From UBA2705 sp963977125 (GTDB lineage: Bacteria > Pseudomonadota > Alphaproteobacteria > Micavibrionales > Micavibrionaceae), in NCBI GenBank assembly GCA_963977125.1, contig CAXBNJ010000009.1, positions 1 through 63,753 on the forward strand: a DNA stretch of 63,753 nt, given 5' to 3'. The notes under the pieces were generated by a model, which was not told the DNA's origin, ran no database searches, and saw nothing but the letters and a program-made list of their open reading frames with translations. Both the position numbers and the translations under genes were made by a program. Shown here piece by piece: positions 35,550-44,272 of this stretch (positions within the stretch are counted from its first letter, which is position 1; every line of letters begins with the position of its first letter).

Positions 35550-36575
35550 ATGAAAAAATTAATGATGAAAACATTGCTAAATATTCCTGCCGATAAACCA
35601 CCGATTTGGTTTATGCGACAGGCTGGTCGTTATCTGCCGGAATACCGTGCCCTTCGCAAGGAAACTGGTGGTTTTCTGACCATGTGCTACACACCAGAGC
35701 TGGCTTGCGAAGTGACTTTGCAGCCGATTCGACGCTTTGGTTTTGATGCAGCTATTTTATTCTCAGATATCCTGGTGATACCAGATGCATTGGGGCAAAA
35801 AGTCAATTTTGTCCCCGGAACTGGACCAGTGCTAGAACCACTTGAGCTAGAAAAACTAAGCCTTGATAATCTGCATAGCCATTTGAATCCGGTATACGAG
35901 GCTGTGAAAACTATACGCTCACAGCTCACCAAAGAAAATTTTCATGATACCACGCTAATTGGTTTTGCTGGATCGCCCTTCACAGTCGCGACCTACATGA
36001 TTGAGGGTAGATCGACTAAAGATTTTATGCAGTTTAAGAAGTTTTTATATGGCCAAACAGAGCAGTTTGAATATCTAATCAACATGCTCGTTGAGGCTAC
36101 CTCAGCCTATTTAATCAAACAAGTCGAAGCCGGCGCTGAAGTGATTCAGCTGTTTGAAAGCTGGGCAGGGGCCGTTGGTGGTGATGCCTTTCAAAAATAT
36201 ATAATTGAGCCCAATAAAAAAATAGTGGCCAATATCCGTGCTGTGTACCCAGATGTTCCGATTATTGGCTTCCCCAAAGCCGCGAGCTTTTATTTAAAAG
36301 ATTACATGAATCAAACGGGGATTACGGCGCTGGGCTGTGATTTTACCTTACCGCTTGATTATATTCGCGATGAATTACAAAGCGTTATGCCGGTTCAGGG
36401 TAATCTTGACCCCGGTATATTATATGCGGGCGGCTATCAATTAGATGATCAAATCAAAAGAATTATGGACGCTTTAGGCGATAAACCATATATATTTAAC
36501 CTTGGTCATGGTATTCATAAAGATACGCCAATCGCCCATGTAGAGCGTGCAATATCATTAATTAGAAATACGTAA
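35550..36575 (+). CDS. hemE: Uroporphyrinogen decarboxylase
   Basis: Converts uroporphyrinogen III to coproporphyrinogen III in haem synthesis. Signatures are PPIWFMRQAGRYLPEYRALR near the N terminus and GFAGSPFTVATYMIEGR in the middle, with ending IFNLGHGIHKDTPIAHVERA. The frame is open from 35469, but ATG at 35550 (or 35562/35565) matches the family N terminus. No strong ribosome site was seen, so the exact start is uncertain. It is first in hemE-hemH-hemJ, with 11 bases to hemH. Its position beside the origin candidate is as in Caulobacter. Confidence 0.97.
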   Translation: MKKLMMKTLLNIPADKPPIWFMRQAGRYLPEYRALRKETGGFLTMCYTPELACEVTLQPIRRFGFDAAILFSDILVIPDALGQKVNFVPGTGPVLEPLELEKLSLDNLHSHLNPVYEAVKTIRSQLTKENFHDTTLIGFAGSPFTVATYMIEGRSTKDFMQFKKFLYGQTEQFEYLINMLVEATSAYLIKQVEAGAEVIQLFESWAGAVGGDAFQKYIIEPNKKIVANIRAVYPDVPIIGFPKAASFYLKDYMNQTGITALGCDFTLPLDYIRDELQSVMPVQGNLDPGILYAGGYQLDDQIKRIMDALGDKPYIFNLGHGIHKDTPIAHVERAISLIRNT

Positions 36576-36586
36576 CAGATAATAAA

Positions 36587-37642
36587 ATGACGGAACGCAT
36601 TGCTATAATTTTATTAAATACTGGTGGTCCCGATAGCAAAAAAGCTATCTTGCCGTATTTTTATAATTATTATATGGACCCGCAAAATATGCCTTTGCCG
36701 ATGGGGCTGCGCAATATTGCTGCATTTTTTACGGCTTTTACCCAAAGATTTATTACCGCTAAAGAAACCTATCGTCGCTTAGGATATCAATCGCCTTTAT
36801 TACAAAATACCAAAGCACAGGCGATAAGCTTAGAGCGTATTTTAAACTCATCCAAACAAGGCGATGTTCATTATCGCTGTTATGTCTCGATGACGTATTG
36901 GCATCCATTTACTGATGAAGTTATTGACGAACTTAAACAATATGAGCCAGACCGCGTGATTTTATTGCCAATGTTTGCTCAAAAATCCTATAAAACGACT
37001 TACGCCCAAGTCAAAGACTGGCTGATTACTGCAAAAGAAGAAAATTTTGCGGTGCAGACATCTTTAATCGATCAGTTTTTTGATTTAAAAGGCTATATAG
37101 AAGCGGCGAGTGCTCAAATTTCTCTTTCTATGTATCGTATATCGGATAAAGCGCGTCGTGAGAACTTACCTAAGCCCCGTATTGTTTTTGTTGCCCGCTA
37201 CCACCAAGCGCGTTTTAAAAAAGCCGGTGATCCGTTTAGTGATCAGATCGAAAAAAGCGCCAAAGATATTATTAAAGCGATTGGTAATGATTATGATTAT
37301 CGCGTTTGTTATCAGCCTGCACCAATATTTGCGTCTACGATTGGCCCGATTATTGATGATGTATTAATAGAAGCGGCCGCTGATAATATGCCTGTGTTAA
37401 TCTTTCCGTTGAGCTATTCAGTTGAAAACCCCCTAACTATGGTTGATATGCAACAGCTTTATGCTGAACGCGCTGAAAAATACGGCGTTCCGCTTTATGA
37501 ACGTGCCATTAGCGTTGGTAATCATTATGATTTAATGACGGCTTTGGCTGAAAAAATTATAACAAATGATGGCCTTATCAAACTAAATGGTTATGATGCA
37601 TCGCTGAAAGATAAAATATTTAGGAAAAATAGCGATGACTGA
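36587..37642 (+). CDS. hemH: Ferrochelatase
   Basis: Inserts ferrous iron into protoporphyrin IX. The start AIILLNTGGPDSKKAILPYF and the region YRCYVSMTYWHPFTDEVIDE are family features. The C-terminal PLSYSVENPLTMVDMQQLY carries the segment where the family has its catalytic Glu (E in VENPLT). The 351 residues are normal. Its stop overlaps the hemJ start by 8 bases. Confidence 0.96.
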   Translation: MTERIAIILLNTGGPDSKKAILPYFYNYYMDPQNMPLPMGLRNIAAFFTAFTQRFITAKETYRRLGYQSPLLQNTKAQAISLERILNSSKQGDVHYRCYVSMTYWHPFTDEVIDELKQYEPDRVILLPMFAQKSYKTTYAQVKDWLITAKEENFAVQTSLIDQFFDLKGYIEAASAQISLSMYRISDKARRENLPKPRIVFVARYHQARFKKAGDPFSDQIEKSAKDIIKAIGNDYDYRVCYQPAPIFASTIGPIIDDVLIEAAADNMPVLIFPLSYSVENPLTMVDMQQLYAERAEKYGVPLYERAISVGNHYDLMTALAEKIITNDGLIKLNGYDASLKDKIFRKNSDD

Positions 37643-38084
37643 TTTTATTAGCTCAAATTATGAATGGTTTAAAGCGTTACATATAATCGCTGTGATTTCC
37701 TTTATGGCGGGCATGTTATATCTACCGCGCCTTTTTGTGTATCATGCAGGGGCTGAGATTGGCTCAGAGCTATCCGAAACACTTAAAGTGATGGAACGGC
37801 GCTTGCTACGGTTTATAATGAACCCAGCGCTTATTTTGATGTGGGGATTTGCTATTCTTATGTTGATTGGCCGCGGTGACATTTTAATGACGCAAGGTTG
37901 GGTTCATGTGAAGCTAACTTTGGTTATTGCCCTTAGCGGTGTTCACGGTGTGTTTTCAAAATGGCGTAAAGTTTTTGAGCGTGATGAAAATACAAAATCA
38001 GCTAAGTTCTATAAAATTTGGAATGAAGTGCCTACGGTTTTGATGATTATCATCGTCATTTTAGCGATCGTTAAACCTTTTTAA
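37635..38084 (+). CDS. hemJ: Protoporphyrinogen oxidase HemJ
   Basis: A membrane enzyme that oxidises protoporphyrinogen IX to protoporphyrin IX. The 149-residue protein has four hydrophobic helices. FKALHIIAVISFMAGMLYLP near the N terminus holds the conserved His, and GWVHVKLTLVIALSGVHG the conserved Lys. It completes the hem cluster that normally continues to rho in this class; here rho is 6 kb further on. Confidence 0.95.
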   Translation: MTDFISSNYEWFKALHIIAVISFMAGMLYLPRLFVYHAGAEIGSELSETLKVMERRLLRFIMNPALILMWGFAILMLIGRGDILMTQGWVHVKLTLVIALSGVHGVFSKWRKVFERDENTKSAKFYKIWNEVPTVLMIIIVILAIVKPF

Positions 38085-38166
38085 TTAACTGACAATAACG
38101 CAGTATAATAATTATATAATCAGAATTCTCGTGACTTAACATAAGAAATTATGTTACTACAGTCAG

Positions 38167-38937
38167 ATGTCAATTACAGAGCAACAAATAAGTGACGCTT
38201 ATAAGCGCACAGGTGAACACCCGGCTGACCAGCGTGTGCGGCTTACATCTGATCAAAACGATGTTGTAGCGCTTCATTATCCGGGCGTAAAAGCGGTTAT
38301 ATATGAGCGCTCCATGCCAGAAAAAATAACCGCCTTATTAAAAAGCGGTCTTGCGCAAAAACAATATATGCGTCCGCAAACGCGTGTGAGTGAAAACAAC
38401 CAAATTGAAAATCTTGATTGGGCGCAAAAAACACCAATGGCTTTACAAGAAGACAGTCTTTTTTTGCTACAAATATTTCAAAACGCTGCACAGCAAGACA
38501 TAGTAAAAAATGAGATTCTGCCACGCATCTACAAGCAAAGCCTTTCCGGTGAATTTAACTATAAGGCTTTTGCCGGAGACAGAACAACAACGATGCGCCC
38601 CCATGTCGATGGCGTAGCTGTTAAAATCAGGGCCTTGACCTCATATACGCTTGATGAGGAATTAAACACATTGTGGTTCCCTGGCGATTTAACCGAAAAT
38701 GATATAGAGCAGCTTCATTTGGACCTACTCTATAATTACGAGCAAGCTTGCAAAAAACATAATATGCAGGTTGTTCCGTTAGGCCATATTTTGCTTATGA
38801 AGGCCAAAGGCTATACATCGCCTTTGGACCCAGCATCAACACATATAAGCGACCCAATCGACCGTAATGAGCTTTTGGTACATAGCAAACCTATGCCTAA
38901 GAAAAATCAGGTTCGATATACAAATATCTACCCGTAA
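38167..38937 (+). CDS. Conserved hypothetical protein, possibly DUF1826-like
   Basis: A 256-residue soluble protein. The layout of its second half (MRPHVDGVAVKIRALTSYTL, a LWFPGD segment, then VVPLGHILLMKAKGYTSPLD and THISDPIDR) resembles what I recall of the DUF1826 family, where a conserved histidine near the end follows a Pro-Leu-Gly strand; this is a weak impression. It has no membrane helix. It follows hemJ by 82 bases on the same strand and could be co-transcribed. Function unknown. Confidence 0.6.
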   Translation: MSITEQQISDAYKRTGEHPADQRVRLTSDQNDVVALHYPGVKAVIYERSMPEKITALLKSGLAQKQYMRPQTRVSENNQIENLDWAQKTPMALQEDSLFLLQIFQNAAQQDIVKNEILPRIYKQSLSGEFNYKAFAGDRTTTMRPHVDGVAVKIRALTSYTLDEELNTLWFPGDLTENDIEQLHLDLLYNYEQACKKHNMQVVPLGHILLMKAKGYTSPLDPASTHISDPIDRNELLVHSKPMPKKNQVRYTNIYP

Positions 38938-38979
38938 ACTTGCCGCAGAGTATTCTTAATCTGTAAGTTAATCTGCCAG

Positions 38980-39978
38980 TTAATTTGTAAGGGCAAAGCT
39001 TGGAAAAATATTATCCAAAGACTTAAACATCTTTTTAAAATAATACCATTCTGATGAATTATCGGGCAGCTTTTTGTAGTTGTTTTCAACTTCCGTGCGC
39101 GTTAATCCGCCTGATTTATCTTCGTCCATAACGGTGATCATTAAATGCGATAATGTTTCAGCACGTTTTTCTGCTTTTTCCATTGAGCCGATTAAATTGT
39201 CAATCGCCGCGCCGTTATGATTTATAAAGGATAGGTAATTAAGCATTAACAGGCCTTTTTTAATCTCCTCAGCAGAGACTTCAAAGTTAACATCAGCATC
39301 AGCAATCACTAATAATAAATGATGGCAGTCTTCATTATTGGCAAAAGACAAATTAGGGTCTTGGTTACAAATGGTCACAGCATGATCCATATAACGAATA
39401 AGCTTTAAACCCGGCGCATGTAATTTATAATGATCAGGGTTAGGCGCTGAGCATTTATGAAATTTGAAAACGGGCGATTCTTCATTAATATTTTCAGCCC
39501 AGCTTTTTGATAAATCAGCAGGGTCATCATTAACAGTAAAGGCCGCTTCAAAACTTTCTTCCTCGGCATTATATTGCTTGATAATATTATCGCTGGGCAC
39601 TGTAATTTGTGTGAAGTTAGAGCCTTCAGCCACGTTTTCTACTTGTTGAAGGCATGCTTCTGCACCGAACATAAGCGAATATGAGAAATATTTTGTGTAA
39701 ATTGTCGTTACATCGGGCGTATCACAATTGGGCAGTGACCAATAACCTTGATAAGGACCCGGTATAGGCACGGCGACCTCAGCGGGGGCGGCAATGCCTG
39801 TTTTAAGCGCGTTAACTGCGGCGTCTTTATGTTCCTGCGCGATGCGAATTAGAGCCGCTTCAACCGTTGGGCATGTGTGGCCATAATTAAAATCGGCCGA
39901 AGCCTTATCAGAAAAACTTACGCTTAACAAAAGACATAGGCTGATTGCTTTTAAACTATTTAGAGAGATGCGATTCAT
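38980..39978 (-). CDS. Exported EF-hand protein
   Basis: A 332-residue protein with an N-terminal signal peptide (LKAISLCLLLSVSFSDKASA). Near the C terminus lies a canonical EF-hand loop DEDKSGGLTRTE (Asp-x-Asp-x-Ser-Gly-x-Leu-x3-Glu). An earlier DADVNFEVSAEE segment is a second, degenerate hand. Cys residues are spread through the sequence, consistent with a periplasmic protein. The ligand is probably calcium. Its start overlaps the ubiH stop by 4 bases (ATGA), implying translational coupling, although no functional link is obvious. Confidence 0.8.
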   Translation of the reverse strand: MNRISLNSLKAISLCLLLSVSFSDKASADFNYGHTCPTVEAALIRIAQEHKDAAVNALKTGIAAPAEVAVPIPGPYQGYWSLPNCDTPDVTTIYTKYFSYSLMFGAEACLQQVENVAEGSNFTQITVPSDNIIKQYNAEEESFEAAFTVNDDPADLSKSWAENINEESPVFKFHKCSAPNPDHYKLHAPGLKLIRYMDHAVTICNQDPNLSFANNEDCHHLLLVIADADVNFEVSAEEIKKGLLMLNYLSFINHNGAAIDNLIGSMEKAEKRAETLSHLMITVMDEDKSGGLTRTEVENNYKKLPDNSSEWYYFKKMFKSLDNIFPSFALTN

Positions 39979-41252
39979 TGATCAGTTTTTCCTTTTTTGA
40001 TGAGGTCGGGCAATAACCCTGATGTACCCATAGCTTGTTTCATGAAGAATTTTTTAATCGGGTTAAAGCGCTCTATGCCCATTAAGCCCATTTGGCGCGC
40101 TGCGCGAAAAGGGGGGAATGAAACACCAAATATTTTGACAAGACCATCGGTTACTGCAGCCATCGCCATATTGTCGAAGCGGCGGCGGCGTTGATATAGA
40201 CTGAGATTTTCAACGGCGCCTAAATCTTGGTTTTTGGCTTTAGCAGCGGTTAATATTTCTGTGAGCTCGGCAATATCACGCATCCCCATATTTAAACCTT
40301 GCCCAGCTATGGGATGAATGGCGTGTGCGGCGTCAGCAACCAAGCATAAGCGCGGCGCTATATAATCAATGGCATGCTCTAAACCCAAAGGGTAAGCGCG
40401 GCGCTGTGAGGCTAGCCAAACTTTGCCATAGAAATCGGGGAATCGTTCATTTAAAGCAAGGTTAAAAGCTTCTTCTGATAAGCTTAAAACACTGGCTTGC
40501 TTAGCGTGGCGGCTGCCGTCAAAATGTTCTGTCCAAACAAGGGAAGACCTATGCGTACCATCTGCGTCATCGGGCATGGGTAAAATCGCAAATGGGCCTT
40601 CAGCTTTGAAATGCTCAATCGCGTTATTATCATGGTCATTTTCATGGGCAATTGTGCAAATAACCGCATGTTGGTTATAGGCCCATTTACGGGTCTGAAT
40701 AGCTGCATGTTTACGGACAAAAGACTGGCGACCATCGGCGCCGACTAATAATTGACCATGTATGATAAGGCCGCTTGTAAGTTCGACTTCAATATAATCA
40801 TCAAAAGCTTCAAAGCGCACTGCGCCATCAGGGGCAATATGTTGAACGCTTTCTAAGGTTTCAATGCGCTCTTGCAAGGCTTTGCGCATATCGCGGTTAT
40901 TGATGATCCACCCAAATGCATCTTGTTCAACACTATCAATAAGAAATTTAAGTAAAACAGGCGATTGGCTATCTAAAATATCAATATTTTTGATCGGGCA
41001 TGCGCCTGTTAGCAGCGTGTCCCAGACGCCCGCAGCATCTAATACGCGCGTAGAGCCAAAGGAAATAGCCGTGGTGCGCAAATCAAATTGTTCTGTTTGT
41101 TGAAGTTTGGGGTCATCGCGATCAATGCATATTGTATCAATTTGTGCATTACCCAGTAGGGCGGCTAATGATAGGCCTGATTGCCCTCCACCAATAATAA
41201 TGACATCTGTTTTGATGATGTGTGGTTTTTTAGGTGTTTGCTGATCTGACAT
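39975..41252 (-). CDS. ubiH: UbiH/UbiF/VisC/Coq6 family FAD-dependent hydroxylase
   Basis: A ubiquinone-ring hydroxylase of the flavin mono-oxygenase family. Motifs are the FAD-binding GxGxxG-like VIIGGGQSGLSLAALLGNA (residues about 17-35), the mid-protein LVGADGRQSFVRK, and CLVADAAHAIHPIAGQGLNM near residue 300. The 425-residue length is normal. It heads a two-gene unit with the EF-hand gene, divergent from the PII gene. UbiH versus a sister hydroxylase (UbiF, UbiL) cannot be fixed by eye. Confidence 0.85.
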   Translation of the reverse strand: MSDQQTPKKPHIIKTDVIIIGGGQSGLSLAALLGNAQIDTICIDRDDPKLQQTEQFDLRTTAISFGSTRVLDAAGVWDTLLTGACPIKNIDILDSQSPVLLKFLIDSVEQDAFGWIINNRDMRKALQERIETLESVQHIAPDGAVRFEAFDDYIEVELTSGLIIHGQLLVGADGRQSFVRKHAAIQTRKWAYNQHAVICTIAHENDHDNNAIEHFKAEGPFAILPMPDDADGTHRSSLVWTEHFDGSRHAKQASVLSLSEEAFNLALNERFPDFYGKVWLASQRRAYPLGLEHAIDYIAPRLCLVADAAHAIHPIAGQGLNMGMRDIAELTEILTAAKAKNQDLGAVENLSLYQRRRRFDNMAMAAVTDGLVKIFGVSFPPFRAARQMGLMGIERFNPIKKFFMKQAMGTSGLLPDLIKKGKTDQ

Positions 41253-41426
41253 TAACTCTTGTCTTCCTTTAGTGTTCAGATAGGGCTATATTTATTCAAA
41301 TATAGATTGTCCAAGCGATGATACAAGGAAATTCTTGAACTTGGTACAAGATCTGATTGTGAATTTGATTTTGCACAGGCCTAGTTCTTAAGAGTACAGA
41401 TATAAACGGATAAAAGGATTTAAAAA

Positions 41427-41765
41427 ATGAAAATGATAATGGCCATCGTAAAGCCTTTTAAATTAGATGATGTTCGCGAAGCTTTAACCGCGCAAGGCAT
41501 TGAAGGTTTAACCGTTACCGAAGTTAAAGGTTTTGGCCGTCAAAAAGGTCAAACAGAAGTTTTCCGCGGTGATGAATATACCGTGTCATTCCTCCCCAAA
41601 GCGAAAATAGAAGTCGTTGTTGAAGATGATGCGGTCGATAAAGTTGTAGAAGCGATTCAAACAGCCGCTAATACAGGGCGCATAGGTGACGGTAAAATAT
41701 TTGTTTATGATATTAGCCACGCTGTTCGTATTCGCACTGGTGAAACAGGCAATGATGCGGTATAA
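41427..41765 (+). CDS. glnB: Nitrogen regulatory protein PII
   Basis: A trimeric sensor of 2-oxoglutarate and ATP/ADP that controls nitrogen assimilation. The 112 residues contain IVKPFKLDDVREALTAQGIE, T-loop sequence FGRQKGQTEVFRGDEYTVSF with the uridylylation Tyr (Y51 in EYT; position 46 is Phe), and IGDGKIFVYDISHAVRIRTG. GlnB versus GlnK cannot be decided from sequence alone; neither glnA nor amtB is next to it. It is divergent from ubiH and followed by an unknown gene. Confidence 0.93.
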   Translation: MKMIMAIVKPFKLDDVREALTAQGIEGLTVTEVKGFGRQKGQTEVFRGDEYTVSFLPKAKIEVVVEDDAVDKVVEAIQTAANTGRIGDGKIFVYDISHAVRIRTGETGNDAV

Positions 41766-41800
41766 AACAGAATAATTATAAAAATAAGACTAAAACAGGG

Positions 41801-42325
41801 ATGGGATTTATGGCGACACTTACCGATAAAATGGTTAGCAAATGGCATTTACAGGCGCGACCACTTTTAGAACAAGAACAAGGTTTACAAGATAAGCTTG
41901 ATCTTTTACCTGAAGATACAGATACAGGTTTGTTTTCAATCTTTAATGGCTTTGGTGATCCTGATTCACGCCAAGCCTTAACCTCGCGTTTAGATGCCGT
42001 CCGGGGGCGTAAGTTAGAATTAGCACAAGCTTTTACTCTGCGCGTTATTAAACAAGCCTCAGGTAGTGATGGCCCATTTGACCGCCGTTATAGAGCTTAT
42101 CAAAACACACGCAAAGCGGAATGTGCCTCTTGGCCAATGACATATACGCCAGATGATGCAAGAACAGATTATCTTTTAAGATATTTCCTGCTGCAACATA
42201 TTAAGCTGCCACAAGATCAAGAAATTGTTATCGATCAAATGCTTGATTTTTATAAGCATGATGATAGTTTACCCGCGCCATATCGCCCTGAAAAAGATCC
42301 TGAGCACTGGATTAATAAGCTGTAA
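41801..42325 (+). CDS. Hypothetical protein downstream of glnB
   Basis: A 174-residue soluble protein, not recognised. It begins MGFMATLTDKMVSKWHLQAR (the second ATG, 41810, is also plausible since GGGAT lies just before it). It is rich in charged residues and helices, with FDRRYRAYQNTRKAECASWP in the middle and a C-terminal HDDSLPAPYRPEKDPEHWI. It lies 35 bases after glnB and 55 before xth, so it may be co-transcribed with both. Confidence 0.65.
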   Translation: MGFMATLTDKMVSKWHLQARPLLEQEQGLQDKLDLLPEDTDTGLFSIFNGFGDPDSRQALTSRLDAVRGRKLELAQAFTLRVIKQASGSDGPFDRRYRAYQNTRKAECASWPMTYTPDDARTDYLLRYFLLQHIKLPQDQEIVIDQMLDFYKHDDSLPAPYRPEKDPEHWINKL

Positions 42326-42380
42326 GCGATTTAAAGCATAAAGATTAACGATTAAGTCCATTCAAAGATAAGGTTTTGCC

Positions 42381-43187
42381 ATGCGTATATGTTCATGGAA
42401 CATTAACTCGGTGCGTTTACGTGCGCCGATTGTTCAACAAATGATGATTGATCACAACCCTGACATTGTTTGCTTGCAGGAAACTAAAACCCCTGATGAC
42501 AAATACCCATTTGAAGCCTTTGAAGAGCTTGGCTATAAGCATATTCATATAAGCGGCATTAAAGGTTATAATGGCGTATCTATTATGTCGAAATTGCCAC
42601 TCAGCGCAGAGCTGATCCATAATCGCGTTGCGCGTGAAGATGGCCGTCATATTTCTGTGCAAGTGAACCATGACAGCTTCCCTAAGCCGATTGAGATACA
42701 TTGTATTTATATTCCCGCTGGCGGCGATGAGCCAGACCGCGAAATAAACATTAAATTCGCCCATAAACTTGATTTTATCGCTGAGCTTGAGGCGTGGTTC
42801 ACAGCCAACCATAGCGAAGACAAAGCGATGATTGCGCTGGGTGATTTTAATATTGCGCCGTTAGAGCACGATGTATGGTCACATAAACAGCTTTTAAAAA
42901 CCGTATCGCACACACCGATTGAAGTTGAGGTTTTAACCAAGATGCAAAATGCGATTGGCTGGGTTGATGCACTTCGCCATTTTGTGCCTGCGGAAGAAAA
43001 ATGCTACACATGGTGGTCATATCGTAATAAAGACTGGAAAAAATCTAACCGCGGTCGCCGCCTTGACCATATTTGGGTCACGCCTGATTTAAAGCCGCAT
43101 CTGAAATCACATTTGATCGTGAACGAAGCGCGCGACGTGGTTAAACCATCCGACCATGTGCCGGTTATGATTGATTTTGATTTTTAA
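42381..43187 (+). CDS. xth: Exodeoxyribonuclease III
   Basis: An AP endonuclease and 3'-5' exonuclease of the EEP fold. It has the start RICSWNINSVRLRAPIVQQM, the catalytic Glu in CLQETKTPDDKYP, Asp and Asn in LGDFNIAPLEHDVW, and the DHVPVMIDF end with catalytic His. The 268-residue length is standard. It is a plus-strand gene convergent with an unknown exported protein. Confidence 0.96.
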   Translation: MRICSWNINSVRLRAPIVQQMMIDHNPDIVCLQETKTPDDKYPFEAFEELGYKHIHISGIKGYNGVSIMSKLPLSAELIHNRVAREDGRHISVQVNHDSFPKPIEIHCIYIPAGGDEPDREINIKFAHKLDFIAELEAWFTANHSEDKAMIALGDFNIAPLEHDVWSHKQLLKTVSHTPIEVEVLTKMQNAIGWVDALRHFVPAEEKCYTWWSYRNKDWKKSNRGRRLDHIWVTPDLKPHLKSHLIVNEARDVVKPSDHVPVMIDFDF

Positions 43188-43200
43188 AAGCGGCTTGTTT

Positions 43201-43968
43201 TTACTGCAAGGACAGTAATTCATTGGTAAGCTCTTTGAGAAGCACATCGCGGCGACGCATCCATTCTTGGTCGTCAACCAATTCAGGGGCTAAGGTGTCA
43301 TCAATATATTGTGTGCCATCTTTCATGCTGAAATTTTGCTGAAATTGGCCGCTTTCATAGGCTTTCTTCATATGCTCTGCACCGCTTTTGCAAATATCCG
43401 TATAAGGTATACGCGCTTTGCGCTCTTCAAGAAGCTTGAAAATTTCTCCATAAACATGTTCTTTATCGGCTGGTGTCAACGCGGCGAAGCGCCTTAGATA
43501 GTTTTGTCGCAATTGCTCAATCTGTTGGAGCGAATTAAGGCCTGCTGTATCATCTTGACAATATAGAACATCAGATTTTAAGAAAAATTCCGCGACAAAA
43601 TAATGAATAACGCTATTTAAGTTCATTGTTTTGGCTTGTTCTGGGTTGGCTTGTTTCATGCTGCTTGATAAGCTTTCAAGGAACTGGACATAGCTTAAAC
43701 CATATTTAGGGTCACCATTTTCGTATAAATATTCATCACGCAACCAAAACATTGCAACATTTAAGTCATTCTTCGATGCATAAGGGGCATTAAGGCGCAT
43801 TTGCAAGTCACGCATGACAAGAGGATATTTTTGTTTGGCGTTTGATAGGCTCAGAGATTTGTAAAATTTATTCTTGATAATTTTTTCTGGCGTGTCTTTA
43901 GCCGCTTGCGCATTTTGTGGTATAGTAAGAAGAAAAATAGCCAAAGTAAGTAGTTTAATAAAATACAT
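43201..43968 (-). CDS. Hypothetical exported protein, 255 residues
   Basis: Not recognised. It has a signal peptide (FIKLLTLAIFLLTIPQNAQA) and a helix-rich mature part with many Lys, Glu, Leu and two Cys residues (DVLYCQDDTAGLNS and PYTDICKSGAEHMKKA). It probably resides in the periplasm. It is divergent from rho. Confidence 0.65.
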   Translation of the reverse strand: MYFIKLLTLAIFLLTIPQNAQAAKDTPEKIIKNKFYKSLSLSNAKQKYPLVMRDLQMRLNAPYASKNDLNVAMFWLRDEYLYENGDPKYGLSYVQFLESLSSSMKQANPEQAKTMNLNSVIHYFVAEFFLKSDVLYCQDDTAGLNSLQQIEQLRQNYLRRFAALTPADKEHVYGEIFKLLEERKARIPYTDICKSGAEHMKKAYESGQFQQNFSMKDGTQYIDDTLAPELVDDQEWMRRRDVLLKELTNELLSLQ

Positions 43969-44272
43969 TTTGATACCCTTTGTGAAGAAAACTTATTTTA
44001 ATTATAAATATTTAGGCTTGACTCTACAAACATAATTTGATAATTCTGTAAATGTCTAAAAAACACCCCCCAAATTAAGTTTAATTTTTAACACTCTTAA
44101 AGTGTTGTGTCAGAGGGTTGGGGCCTTATTTTTAAAAATAATTTAGCGTTTATAAAATAAATCCCTCTATATAAGTTTAAACAGATCATAAAATCAGGCT
44201 TTTTAATAAACCACTTTTAAGAATCAAAAACACCCCTCAGGTTAATCCCACAAACAAAACGAAGTAATTTTC
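43969..44272 (+). promoter_or_regulatory. AT-rich leader upstream of rho
   Basis: 304 bases between the divergent exported protein and rho. No gene, T-rich tract plus a C-rich segment (CACCCCCCAAATT near 44071 and CACCCCTC near 44231). Rho leaders are often autoregulated through rut-like, C-rich single-stranded segments; that this occurs here is inference. Confidence 0.35.

Noticed and set aside
42417..42812. A 131-codon minus-strand frame inside xth
   Set aside because: Fully antisense to a clear xth with all catalytic motifs in frame.
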